A DNA stretch of 64,000 nucleotides, from positions 16,598-80,597 of the forward strand of contig NZ_JMLP01000021.1 of assembly GCF_000686805.1 (NCBI RefSeq), read 5' to 3'. Source of the DNA: Bacillus sp. UNC41MFS5. Its GTDB lineage: Bacteria; Bacillota; Bacilli; Bacillales_B; DSM-18226. The notes under the pieces are model-generated. The model was given only the letters and a program-made list of their open reading frames with translations. It was not told the DNA's origin and made no database searches. Position numbers and translations under genes: made by a program. This document shows, one piece after another, positions 9,175 through 16,802 of the stretch (position 1 is its first letter; each line of letters starts with the position of its first letter).

Positions 9175-10326
9175 TTACCGTTTATTTTCATGATTATTTG
9201 AAGCAGCCTTATAAACTAGACTTGATAATATTTTCGTTCCATAGAGGAGCGCTTCTTGATTAAACTCCATCTCCGGGTGATGAAGACCAGGACGCAAGTC
9301 ACAGCCAAGTCCAATCATGGTCGCCTTTAGTTCCGGATTTTGAAGGGTATAGAAATGAAAATCTTCACCCCCTTGTGAAATACAGTTGTCCACCACATTT
9401 TCTTCTCCCATGACAAAGGCCGCAGCTTCTTTTGCCATCTTAATCGCATCTTTATTTAATCTTGAGGCTGGAACAAATTCTTCCACGGTGGCGTTTATTC
9501 TTGTCCCAGTAAGAGCACCTACTTTCTCTAGCAAATCTAATGCTCTGGACTGCAGCTCTTCCATCGCTTCATTTGTTGCTGCCCGTAAATCTAATATAAA
9601 ATTTGCAGTTTCAGGAATGACATTGGAGGAATTTCCCCCAGCATGTAAGCCCGTCATTTTTATCGAAAAAGAATCAGCGCTTTTTAAACGTATGTTTTGC
9701 AAGGCTTGAATTACGTATGATGCGGCTTCGATCGAATTGTTACCATCCTGGGGCCGCGATGCATGGGCTTGTTTTCCCTTAATAACTCCGTATATGGTGG
9801 CACAGGAACTATGAACGATGGCAGGAGCGACTTTCCCCATGGGAACTTCCATCCAGGGTCGAAGATGTACACCAAATAAGTAATGGACACCTTCCAAGGC
9901 TCCATCTTGCATCATTTGTAGTGCACCTTCGCCTTTTTCTTCAGCTGGTTGGAAAATGAAACGAACCGGCTTTGATCGTTCGGGTTTACAAGTCGCAAAA
10001 GCCAAGGCAGTATGTAGTACCATGGTGCTGTGGGCATCATGCCCACAGGAATGATTGGGTTGGACCTTCCCTTTCACTTCTTGTAATAGGGCATCCATAT
10101 CCGCGCGTAAAGCCACGATTTCGTCGCCTTCACCTGGTATATCAGCAATAATCCCAGAATGACCAGCGAAGGTCTTACATGATATCCCCGCTCTTGCTAA
10201 CTCTTCCTGAATATATCGGGAGGTCTTTTGTTCCTGCCAGCTGGGTTCAGCCAATTGGTGTAGGTCAGCATAAGTCTTTAAAATGGTTTGCTCCTGCTCA
10301 TTTATATAATGAATAAGCTGGCTCAT
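9175..10326 (-). CDS. M20 family metallo-deacylase, likely N-acyl (N-succinyl)-L-amino acid hydrolase
   Basis: 383 residues from ATG 10326, preceded by AGGAG at seven bases; a second ATG at 10356 overlaps the upstream stop as ATGA but lacks a ribosome site. M20D/IAA-hydrolase-type motifs: NHSCGHDAHSTM and PAEEKGEGA carry metal ligands, GLHHPE near the end gives another. Relatives remove acyl groups from amino acids. With the racemase and GNAT genes downstream it would release the free L-amino acid in the final step. Succinyl preference is inferred from the operon. Confidence 0.85.
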   Translation of the reverse strand: MSQLIHYINEQEQTILKTYADLHQLAEPSWQEQKTSRYIQEELARAGISCKTFAGHSGIIADIPGEGDEIVALRADMDALLQEVKGKVQPNHSCGHDAHSTMVLHTALAFATCKPERSKPVRFIFQPAEEKGEGALQMMQDGALEGVHYLFGVHLRPWMEVPMGKVAPAIVHSSCATIYGVIKGKQAHASRPQDGNNSIEAASYVIQALQNIRLKSADSFSIKMTGLHAGGNSSNVIPETANFILDLRAATNEAMEELQSRALDLLEKVGALTGTRINATVEEFVPASRLNKDAIKMAKEAAAFVMGEENVVDNCISQGGEDFHFYTLQNPELKATMIGLGCDLRPGLHHPEMEFNQEALLYGTKILSSLVYKAASNNHENKR

Positions 10327-10352
10327 GAAATTTCTCCTCTCCTCAAAAGTGT

Positions 10353-11204
10353 TCATTCAATAAAAACATGGTAATTCGTGTAAAGCTCTTCTAATTTCTG
10401 CTGTCGAGCTTGAATCTGATAAGAATCTTTCACCTTCATTCCGGCAATGATAAAATCCAACAAAATGATGGCTGGTGTGATGGAATGGGCTGCCGACTCT
10501 GAATCTTCCTCCGTGGTTAATGTAAGGTCAGCGATTCGACCAATTGGAGACAATAAACGATCTGTCACGCAAATTAATGGTATCCCCTGTTTTTTGGCAC
10601 ACTCCGCAATATGAAGGGTTTCCTTCGAATAGCGCGGAAACGAGATAATAAATAAAACAGAACGCTCACTTAAATCTCCCAACCGCTCGTAGATTTCTCC
10701 TGTTGATGGGCAGAGTGTGACTTGATCCCGAAGAGAATGGAGCTGAAAAGAAAACCAGTGTGCCGGTGCATAGGATGCACCCATTCCCAAAATGAAGATT
10801 CGATCGGCTTTGATTAATTCATTAACGACCTTCCATAGTTCTGTTTCATTCAGTTGATGATTGGTTTGCCGCTGGGAAAGAATTTCTTTTTCCAGGATTT
10901 CTGTAAAGAGAGACGTGTGCTCTTCCTCTTTCCTTTCTACTTGCGGATCTGAACTAAATGGATGCAAACTTTTGTTTACAATCTGCTGTTGAATGTAATT
11001 CTGCATTTCACTGAAACCATTAAATCCCAATGCGTAGGATAGACGAATGACGGTGGTTTCACTAACTTCTACCTTTCGTCCTATCATCATCGCTGTGCTA
11101 AAAGCTGATTCATCCAGTTTCTCTATCAAATGTTTGGCAACTTTCTTTTGCCCAGGTGACAAGGTATCATATTTTTCTTTAATAATCGTTTCAAAACTTT
11201 TCAT
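10353..11204 (-). CDS. RpiR-family transcriptional regulator (HTH plus SIS domain)
   Basis: 283 residues from ATG 11204, with GGAGGT just upstream. N-terminal HTH_6 domain (SETTVIRLSYALGFNGFSEMQ, residues about 45-70) followed by a SIS sugar-isomerase-like ligand domain (ILGMGASYAPAHWFSFQL, VLFIISFPRYSKETLHIAECAKK). It is the first gene of the operon and likely its regulator. RpiR proteins usually sense phosphorylated sugars or amino sugars; in this operon an amino-acid-derived effector is possible. Candidate binding sites lie upstream at 11229-11239 and 11279-11289. Confidence 0.9.
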   Translation of the reverse strand: MKSFETIIKEKYDTLSPGQKKVAKHLIEKLDESAFSTAMMIGRKVEVSETTVIRLSYALGFNGFSEMQNYIQQQIVNKSLHPFSSDPQVERKEEEHTSLFTEILEKEILSQRQTNHQLNETELWKVVNELIKADRIFILGMGASYAPAHWFSFQLHSLRDQVTLCPSTGEIYERLGDLSERSVLFIISFPRYSKETLHIAECAKKQGIPLICVTDRLLSPIGRIADLTLTTEEDSESAAHSITPAIILLDFIIAGMKVKDSYQIQARQQKLEELYTNYHVFIE

Positions 11205-11228
11205 ACGGACCTCCATATTGTGCAGTTA

Positions 11229-11289
11229 ATACTTCATTTTCTAAAAATGTTGCAGTAACTTCTTTATTGTTTTTTATTATACTTCATTT
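11229..11289. promoter_or_regulatory. Direct-repeat operator candidate for the RpiR operon
   Basis: ATACTTCATTT occurs at 11229-11239 and again at 11279-11289, a spacing of exactly 50 bp, in the leader/promoter zone of the operon. The spacing (about five helical turns) suits two dimers on the same DNA face. Confidence 0.4.
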
Positions 11290-11605
11290 CTTGAATATTT
11301 AGAAATATTTTTTTATTAAAAACTACTTTTTTTTAGCATGTTCGAAAAAATGAATTTGTATCGAATGTGTGTGAACAACTGAAAACCATGATTTAGTAGA
11401 AATACAGATTAATCCGCTCCATACCAATCACGTTCGCTTTATTATCAAGGTAGTCTGCAATGTAATAAAAAAACACCCACAAACGTTGATTTAACGCATT
11501 TGTAAGTGTTTTATATTGTTTGGAAAGGTCTTGAGTCGATACTCTTTTATTCCTGAAACAGCAGTTCAAGTTCCTCCTTCTCTTTAATTGATATTAACAA
11601 ATTTT
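11290..11605. other. Intergenic region with an imperfect terminator hairpin
   Basis: AAAACACCCACAAACG near 11469-11485 pairs imperfectly with CGCATTTGTAAGTGTTTT at 11496-11513, giving a terminator-like hairpin for the minus-strand fragment that follows. No other gene is visible. Confidence 0.4.
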
Positions 11606-12037
11606 CTATTTACCAAATGGATTTAACTTGCTTCCCTCCAAATCATCTCCAACAGAAGAAAGTCCACCGGTTAGTGCGTTTAATAATTCTTGATCTACAT
11701 CTACTTTCCAATCGCCATCTACTTTTACTAAATTGATTTTCACCTTATTAGTTACTTTTTTTGCTGAAGGTTCATTAACGCCGGTTACTAATTTGTTAGT
11801 CATTTCTTTTTCTATCGCTTCATCATCTGTCTCTTCACCTGAGAAAGCTTGTGCTAAAGCTTCCTGCATCACTTCTTGAATGATTGTCCCAAGGATGATT
11901 TTCGTATCCACTGTTTTAATTGTGGATTCTACTGTTGCTTTCTTTTCCACCTCGTTCACTTTGCCAACCGTCTCCATTCTTCTTGTGCCAAAGGAACCAT
12001 TCCTATGGTCATAAACTTTCTTCTTTATTACGAACAA
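11606..12037 (-). pseudogene. Truncated lipoprotein-like gene (C-terminal part of a DUF4878/DUF5105-type protein)
   Basis: 143 residues with no signal peptide and no ribosome site. The C-terminal half (VKINLVKVDGDWKVDVDQELLNALTGGL) is like the NTF2-like C-terminal domain of Bacillus lipoproteins that normally begin with a lipobox. The missing N-terminus, absence of an export signal and lack of a clear start suggest a 5'-deleted gene. A rearrangement between this point and the hydrolase gene at 12129 could have removed the front. Moderately sure of the family type, less of the name. Confidence 0.5.
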
Positions 12038-12128
12038 AGTTTTTTACTTCCATACATTACCATGTTAAAATTAGTATAAATATCCAAATTATACACCACA
12101 ACAAATACAAAACAGAAGGATGGCACGA

Positions 12129-12926
12129 ATGTTCGATGGCAATTACTTTAATGGTCTATATTATGATGTGAATGGAAATGGATTTCCAATGATCTTTTTG
12201 CATGGAATCGGTGGAAGTTCTGCAATGTTCAAGCCACAGGTAGAAGAGCTAGCAAATAACTTCCAGACAATTACAGTAGATTTAAAAGGGAATGGAAAAT
12301 CCTCTTCAGTAACAACGTTAAATTATTTAAAGGTTCATATTGATTCAATTTTAGAGTTAATGCAACAACTACATATTGAAAAAGCTATTTTCGTCGGATT
12401 ATCTTATGGTGGAATTGTCACCCAGGTATTCGCGACCAAATATCCAGACAAAGTGAAAAAGATGATTCTAATCGATACATACGCACAAACATTCCCAAAA
12501 GATAAAGAAGAATTAAAGCTCACCTTATTAGGAGCGTGTGTAGTTTTAGCCACTTGGATTCCTAAAAGAATACTGAAAAGAACATTATCTTATATCGCTC
12601 CTTATAAAAACTGGGATCTTGCTCAACAGGAATTGTTATCTATTACTCAAACTTGTCGTGCAAAAGATGTTACTCTTCAAATGATTGAAGTATTTAATAT
12701 AAATCTATTAGAAGATCTGATTCAAATAGATATTCCTGTTTTGGTCATTGTTGGAGATCAGGTCAATTCCATTGTAAATAAATCGAAAGAAATTGCTCAA
12801 CATCTCACAAAAGGCCAACTTTTGGTTGTTAATAATTCAGTCGACCCTACGAATCTATGCCAACCTATGATAGTCAATCAAGCCATATTAAACTTTGCTA
12901 TCGAAAAGACCACTGTACTAACGTAG
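12129..12926 (+). CDS. Alpha/beta-hydrolase fold protein with an unusual catalytic region
   Basis: 265 residues from ATG 12129, nine bases after AGAAGG. The HGIGGSS oxyanion loop and the nucleophile elbow GLSYGG are intact. In the last strand-loop, where family members carry the catalytic histidine (pattern G-H-xx-xx-E-xP), this protein reads NSVDPTNLCQP with no histidine. The acid loop (VIVGDQVNSIV) is also atypical. It may be inactive or use another residue. It stands alone between a truncated gene and a small hypothetical gene. Substrate unknown. Confidence 0.8.
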   Translation: MFDGNYFNGLYYDVNGNGFPMIFLHGIGGSSAMFKPQVEELANNFQTITVDLKGNGKSSSVTTLNYLKVHIDSILELMQQLHIEKAIFVGLSYGGIVTQVFATKYPDKVKKMILIDTYAQTFPKDKEELKLTLLGACVVLATWIPKRILKRTLSYIAPYKNWDLAQQELLSITQTCRAKDVTLQMIEVFNINLLEDLIQIDIPVLVIVGDQVNSIVNKSKEIAQHLTKGQLLVVNNSVDPTNLCQPMIVNQAILNFAIEKTTVLT

Positions 12927-13024
12927 TTTATAAGTATTGTATTCTTTCAAATATTTATATTCTTGTCGATGAATTGACCAGTAATTCCTACCTAACATGT
13001 TTTGACAAAAAGGAGAGACACTAA

Positions 13025-13462
13025 ATGAAAAATATGGATATAATTATTTCTGTCTTTGAAAAAGAATTTGGACCGCTAAAAATTGAACATGGTTCTAATT
13101 ATGAGAATGCAGGCGTCTACGCATTCGATTTTATTAATAAAAACAAGATTACTCTAAAAATATTATTGATTGAAACAGAAACAAATCATTGGGTGATAAA
13201 CCATGAATTTTCAAAAGAAAACCCCTTCTTTTTAAGAAAAGTTGTACGTATTTGTGAAAGAATACAACGGATCAACGATGACAAATATGGATCCTTTTCC
13301 TTATCAGCTGAGTTAAAAGATGTTCAAAAAGAGATGTTCCTTACGACAGCAATTAAATGTGCAATACAAAACAGATTAAATCATCTCACCTTGTTCCCAC
13401 CTGTCAAGGAAAAACAATCCTATTCACCCAAGAAATCGATTGAAATGAAAGTGGATCGATAG
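13025..13462 (+). CDS. Hypothetical protein
   Basis: 145 residues, good ribosome site (AAGGAG nine bases before ATG). No signal peptide or membrane segment. Mixed alpha/beta composition, with a lysine-rich hydrophilic C-terminus (PPVKEKQSYSPKKSIEMKVDR). I do not recognise the family. It follows the hydrolase gene by about 100 bp and may be co-transcribed with it. Confidence 0.6.
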   Translation: MKNMDIIISVFEKEFGPLKIEHGSNYENAGVYAFDFINKNKITLKILLIETETNHWVINHEFSKENPFFLRKVVRICERIQRINDDKYGSFSLSAELKDVQKEMFLTTAIKCAIQNRLNHLTLFPPVKEKQSYSPKKSIEMKVDR

Positions 13463-13646
13463 TTACTTTCTCCACAGGTACGGTTCCCCTGGCTTTTTAA
13501 TGAAGTTAGTACTGGCCAAAAGAACCGTCCCCCTGGCAGGCAAATCCGGGTCAGTCCCCCGGCACGTTAAAACATTACTTCTTTTTTCACACCGTAAAGA
13601 ACAGCCTCACCTTATGAGCCTGCTCAAACATGAGTTAATGGAATAC
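13463..13646. repeat. Degenerate GTCCCCC repeat region
   Basis: Contains CGGTTCCCCTGGC, CCGTCCCCCTGGCA and CAGTCCCCC within about 80 bases, resembling pieces of the GTCCCCC/GGGGGAC hairpins at 4858-4905 and near 3700. No gene is supported. Confidence 0.4.
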
Positions 13647-13695
13647 AAAAAACCCCGATTCTTGATTATATGTAGTAGGATCGAGGTTTTAAAAT
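13647..13695. terminator. Terminator hairpin between convergent genes
   Basis: AAAACCCCGAT pairs with ATCGAGGTTTT around an AT-rich loop, with A and T tracts on both sides, so it can end transcripts from either strand. Confidence 0.65.
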
Positions 13696-13735
13696 ATTGA
13701 AATTGGATATTATGGAGGATTCTTTTTGGAGAGTT

Positions 13736-14140
13736 TTAGCTATTTTTCAACTTGTGAATTTCCCTGGAGTGTTCGGAAATCATCCGGTCATAATATTCTA
13801 GGTCATATTTTGTGGCCATAGAATTTTTGATTTCTTTCACATCATCTTTAACAATGTCTACTTTCGTTTCAATTGCATCCATTCTTTCATTTGTTTCGGA
13901 AATCTTTACATTCGTGGCTGCTACTGTATTAATTAATTGATGTAATAAATCACCTTGTCTTTTTTGTTCAGTAGTGAATCTTAGATCCATGTCAGTTATT
14001 CTTTGATCTATGCCAGTGATTCTTTGGTCCATGTCAGTTATCTTTTGATCCATGCCAGTGATTCTTTGGTCAATCGTGTTTACTTTTTGGTCCAAGGTAT
14101 CAAGTTTGTCCAATATCAACTTAAGTGTTTTCTCCATCAT
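13736..14140 (-). CDS. Coiled-coil protein with heptad repeats
   Basis: 134 residues from ATG 14140 with AGGAGG five bases upstream. Residues about 15-55 are a run of near-identical heptads (D-Q-R/K-I-T-D/G-M/I), followed by a longer coiled coil and a short polar tail. The DNA underneath is a 21-bp tandem repeat (ATGGACCAAAGAATCACTGGC type), so the number of heptads may vary between strains. No signal peptide. Function unknown; similar proteins occur singly in Bacillus genomes. Confidence 0.75.
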   Translation of the reverse strand: MMEKTLKLILDKLDTLDQKVNTIDQRITGMDQKITDMDQRITGIDQRITDMDLRFTTEQKRQGDLLHQLINTVAATNVKISETNERMDAIETKVDIVKDDVKEIKNSMATKYDLEYYDRMISEHSREIHKLKNS

Positions 14141-14192
14141 TCTCACCTCCTTCTTTTATTGTTTACATTATAGCAGGTTTATGTAGATATTT

Positions 14193-14207
14193 GTCGAGCG
14201 CTTTCAA
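14193..14207 (-). promoter_or_regulatory. Possible CcpA cre site
   Basis: On the minus strand TTGAAAGCGCTCGAC matches the cre consensus WTGNAANCGNWNNCW at most positions but lacks the last conserved C. It lies upstream of the coiled-coil gene. Confidence 0.3.
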
Positions 14208-14253
14208 ATTACTGTTCAAAATGGACGGGAAACAAATAACGTCTCGATCAAAA

Positions 14254-14304
14254 AAAAGTGCCTGACACCATCCAGGAAATTGGATGGTGTCAGGCACTCT
14301 TTTT
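14254..14304. terminator. Terminator with TGCCTGACACC/GGTGTCAGGCA stem
   Basis: GTGCCTGACACCATCC pairs perfectly with GGATGGTGTCAGGCAC, flanked by A and T tracts. It ends the sulfonate-binding-protein gene and may also act on the plus strand. Confidence 0.85.
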
Positions 14305-14329
14305 ATTTTTCCTATTTTACTTTTTGATG

Positions 14330-15319
14330 CTATTTTTTAAAAGCTGCATCAATGTATTCTTTATGAATCTGTTCTTTATAATTAAATGCTTTCTTGATGT
14401 AGCCTGCATCAGCTAATGTGTCAATGGAATCTTGCTGTGCGTTAATCGACTCTTCGGTAAATAGGATATTAGGTTTCTCCGCTGTGATGATTTTCTTAAT
14501 GAGTTCAGCTGGTAGTTTGGTTGCACGTGAATATATTTCAGATGCTTCATCTGGATTTTCAATTTGCCAATCGGCTGCTTTTTTGTACACTCTTAAATAG
14601 GCCTGAACAATCTCAGGATGTTCTTTTGCAAAGCCTGACCTGGCAATAATAGCGCCAGGGGCAAATATTTTTTTGTTTACATTTAGAGTTACTGCATTCC
14701 CTTTTTCAACATTATTTAGATAATAAGGATTCCACGCGGACCATGCGTCTAATTTTTTTGATTCAAAGGCCGCTTGTGCATCATCGGGTTGAAGATTGAT
14801 GAGTTTCACATCATCCGTCGTTAAACCATTCGCTTTCAAGGCTTTAATTAGATACACATGTGCCGTTGTACCAAGAGGAACACCCACTGTCCTGCCTTTT
14901 AATTCTTTAATGTTCTTTATATCCCCATTTTTTTGTACTAAAATCCGAACATTTGATTCTCCTGTACCGGTTTGGGCAATCACTTCAAATGGCAGTTTTT
15001 TGTCTAGACCTGCGATTAATGCACCATCTCCTAAAAACGATAAATCCACACGATTCGAAGCAAGAGATTCTAAAAGCGGGGGTCCGCTTGTGAATTCACT
15101 CCATTTTACATCGGCATTCAGCGCCTTAAACTCTTCTTCGAACCAGCCCTTTTCCCGAGCAATGACTAGAGGACCCATTTTTCCATTTAATGCAATATTC
15201 ACTTTAACTGGAGCACCTTTGGCATCCGTTTTTTCTGCGGATGAATTGCATCCTGCTAATAAAAAGATCATTGAAATGACCAAAAATAATCCTAATAAGT
15301 GCTTACGATATTTCTCCAT
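14330..15319 (-). CDS. tauA: Taurine/alkanesulfonate ABC transporter substrate-binding lipoprotein
   Basis: 329 residues from ATG 15319 (AGGAGG seven bases upstream). The lipobox LLAGC follows a hydrophobic signal. The mature part is an SsuA/TauA/NMT1-type binding protein (GPLVIAREKGWFEEEFKA, SNRVDLSFLGDGALIAGL, KGRTVGVPLGTTAHVYLIKAL, DAWSAWNPYY). It would bind an organosulfonate outside the cell for the TauB/TauC pair encoded on the other arm. It sits downstream of tauD, separated by a terminator-like hairpin at 15377-15426. tauA and ssuA cannot be told apart by sequence alone. Confidence 0.85.
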   Translation of the reverse strand: MEKYRKHLLGLFLVISMIFLLAGCNSSAEKTDAKGAPVKVNIALNGKMGPLVIAREKGWFEEEFKALNADVKWSEFTSGPPLLESLASNRVDLSFLGDGALIAGLDKKLPFEVIAQTGTGESNVRILVQKNGDIKNIKELKGRTVGVPLGTTAHVYLIKALKANGLTTDDVKLINLQPDDAQAAFESKKLDAWSAWNPYYLNNVEKGNAVTLNVNKKIFAPGAIIARSGFAKEHPEIVQAYLRVYKKAADWQIENPDEASEIYSRATKLPAELIKKIITAEKPNILFTEESINAQQDSIDTLADAGYIKKAFNYKEQIHKEYIDAAFKK

Positions 15320-15376
15320 GTTTAAACCTCCTCGTATCACATCGCTTCATCCGCTGCATGTGTGTAACCTGGCTAT

Positions 15377-15426
15377 GAAAAAAAGAGGTTCGCAATGAGC
15401 GTAATCCTTCTTATCGGAACCTCTAT
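15377..15426 (-). terminator. Terminator-like hairpin between tauD and tauA
   Basis: On the minus strand AGAGGTTC pairs with GAACCTCT around a long loop and is followed by seven T. It would reduce or block read-through from tauD into tauA. Confidence 0.65.
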
Positions 15427-15445
15427 TTATTCAATGCGTTTGATT

Positions 15446-16339
15446 TTATTTCTTAACTATTAATTGGCTTACCTCATTTTCTTGATTAACAGGGACGTCT
15501 TTTCCGACTGTTACACGTCGTACCACGCGATGACGATCTCCGTAGTCTGCTACCGCATAATGTTGCGTGGCCAAGTTATCCCAAATAGCCACATCCCCTT
15601 CCGTCCATTTCCAGCGTACGGTATTTTCTAAACGAGTCACATACGAATCAAAGATACTTAACAATCGTTCAGATTCACTTGTTGTATAACCTTCTAACCT
15701 TCCTGCAAATCCTCCTAATAACAAATGCTTTTTGCCTGTTTCGGCGTGAACATGTACAACTGGATGTCTCGTTTTAAAAACCGTTGATTCAAAAACATCA
15801 CGATATTTTTTTGTCACCTCATTAACATCACTATCACTTCGTTTATACTGCGCATAATCAAATTCATTGGAATGAATTCCCCATGACTTATCTGCTAATT
15901 CTTTCAAGCCATCCGGAAGGTCTTCATACGCTGTATTCGTATTTGCCCAAACGGTATCACCGCCAACTTCCGGAATTGTTACCCCTCTTAATATGGAGTA
16001 TTTAGGAACTTCAGGAACAAAGGTAACATCCGTATGCCAATGATTCGCTTTTGCACCTACCTCAGAGTCCAGCTCAAAAATATAGTTCGTATTATTTTTT
16101 ACCGGTACGGTCGGATGAGCATATGGTTCGCCTAATAATGTAGCAAATGCTTCTTGGCTAGCATCCGTTAAATGATTTTGCCCCTTAAAAAACACGACCT
16201 TGTATTCGTTTAGTGCTTGTTTAATTTCATGTAAAATACTTGGTTCTAAATCACCGCTTAATTGAACACCTTGAATTTCTGCACCAATTCTTCCTGCTTG
16301 CGGCACCACTTTTAATTGTTTTGTTTGAGAAGCTGTCAT
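15446..16339 (-). CDS. tauD: Alpha-ketoglutarate-dependent taurine/alkylsulfonate dioxygenase
   Basis: 297 residues from ATG 16339, eight bases after AGGAGG. The TauD/TfdA 2-His-1-Asp iron site is visible: the HWHTDVTF segment (H-x-D) and the distal histidine in ATQHYAVADY; the RHRVVRRV arginines bind 2-oxoglutarate. The enzyme hydroxylates the carbon next to the sulfonate, releasing sulfite and an aldehyde. No FMN-dependent SsuD is encoded nearby, so this dioxygenase appears to be the desulfonating enzyme of the locus. It is preceded by a leader with a terminator and a conserved element shared with the tauB leader. Confidence 0.9.
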   Translation of the reverse strand: MTASQTKQLKVVPQAGRIGAEIQGVQLSGDLEPSILHEIKQALNEYKVVFFKGQNHLTDASQEAFATLLGEPYAHPTVPVKNNTNYIFELDSEVGAKANHWHTDVTFVPEVPKYSILRGVTIPEVGGDTVWANTNTAYEDLPDGLKELADKSWGIHSNEFDYAQYKRSDSDVNEVTKKYRDVFESTVFKTRHPVVHVHAETGKKHLLLGGFAGRLEGYTTSESERLLSIFDSYVTRLENTVRWKWTEGDVAIWDNLATQHYAVADYGDRHRVVRRVTVGKDVPVNQENEVSQLIVKK

Positions 16340-16465
16340 TTTCAATTCCTCCTATTTATCATGTTTTATTTTTTTCAAATCCAACGTAAATCTCTTTTGA
16401 TTCGCCTCCTGACTTTTTATTTCCCACTTAACCTAGTGATATAGTTGGTTTAATAATCAAAAAAC

Positions 16466-16516
16466 AAAAAGAGATCCAACAAAGCGAGCCTGGAGGCGTC
16501 TCTTTGTTAAATCTCT
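16466..16516 (-). terminator. Leader terminator upstream of tauD
   Basis: On the minus strand AGAGAT and AACAAAG pair with CTTTGTT and ATCTCT, with an inner GCC/GGC step, followed by TTTTT. It lies about 127 nt before the tauD start and inside its transcript, so it is an attenuator rather than the end of an upstream gene. Confidence 0.75.
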
Positions 16517-16532
16517 AGTCGTCTAGTGGATT
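16510..16532 (-). ncRNA. Conserved leader element of tauD (candidate regulatory RNA)
   Basis: A 23-nt minus-strand segment, 19 of 23 bases identical to the plus-strand segment at 16713-16735. It contains CTAG-ACGA-CTAG, able to form a small hairpin, then GAGATT, which doubles as the first arm of the terminator at 16466-16516. The same arrangement is found in the tauB leader. Confidence 0.6.
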
Positions 16533-16587
16533 CTATCACTTTCATTTAATTGGACTAAATTGGTAAGTGGTTTGCTTATGAATGCAT

Positions 16588-16617
16588 CTTAACAGGGTTC
16601 TAAATAGTCTGTCAATT
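16588..16617 (-). promoter_or_regulatory. Sigma-A promoter for tauD
   Basis: Minus-strand TTGACA, 18-base spacer, TAAGAT. Transcription from here gives a leader of about 240 nt before tauD, including the conserved element and terminator. Confidence 0.6.
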
Positions 16618-16699
16618 ATTTTTTTGACTATTCCTATAAATTTAGTTGGTTTTAATGTCTTGATTATTACTATTATCCATGTTAAATTGTTATCAATTA

Positions 16700-16715
16700 A
16701 TTCATTCGAATGAAT
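16700..16715. promoter_or_regulatory. Perfect 16-bp palindrome in the tauB leader/promoter
   Basis: ATTCATTCGAATGAAT is fully self-complementary. It directly abuts the conserved leader element at 16713-16735 and may be an operator. Confidence 0.5.
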
Positions 16716-16735
16716 CGACTAGTCTACTGGAGATT
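16713..16735 (+). ncRNA. Conserved leader element of tauB (candidate regulatory RNA)
   Basis: Plus-strand partner of the element at 16510-16532: CTAG-TCTA-CTGG replaces CTAG-ACGA-CTAG, keeping the pairing through a G-U, then GAGATT leads into the terminator at 16731-16777. The matched sequence, pairing and position in two divergent leaders point to a shared RNA-level control. Confidence 0.6.
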
Positions 16736-16777
16736 CGGCGAAAAGACACATATGTCTTTTCGCTGAATCTCTTTTTT
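16731..16777 (+). terminator. Leader terminator upstream of tauB
   Basis: AGATTCGGCGAAAAGAC pairs with GTCTTTTCGCTGAATCT, followed by TTTTTTT. It ends about 25 bases before tauB, with no gene upstream on this strand that it could serve. Confidence 0.85.
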
Positions 16778-16802
16778 TATTTTAGAAAGGATGATGAACA
16801 TT

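Larger units (their letters stand above)
16340..16802. other. Divergent tauD/tauB regulatory region
   Basis: 463 bp without genes. It holds a minus-strand promoter (TTGACA, 18-base spacer, TAAGAT near 16588-16617), a matching pair of leader elements followed by terminators on each strand, and a 16-bp palindrome at 16700-16715. Each part is listed separately. Confidence 0.7.

Noticed and set aside
13500..13700. Plus-strand open frame of 66 codons
   Set aside because: It spans the GTCCCCC repeats and the terminator at 13647-13695 and has no ribosome site.
16340..16802. S-box (SAM) or T-box riboswitch in the tau leaders
   Set aside because: Neither the S-box core blocks nor the T-box AGGGTGG sequence is present on either strand.
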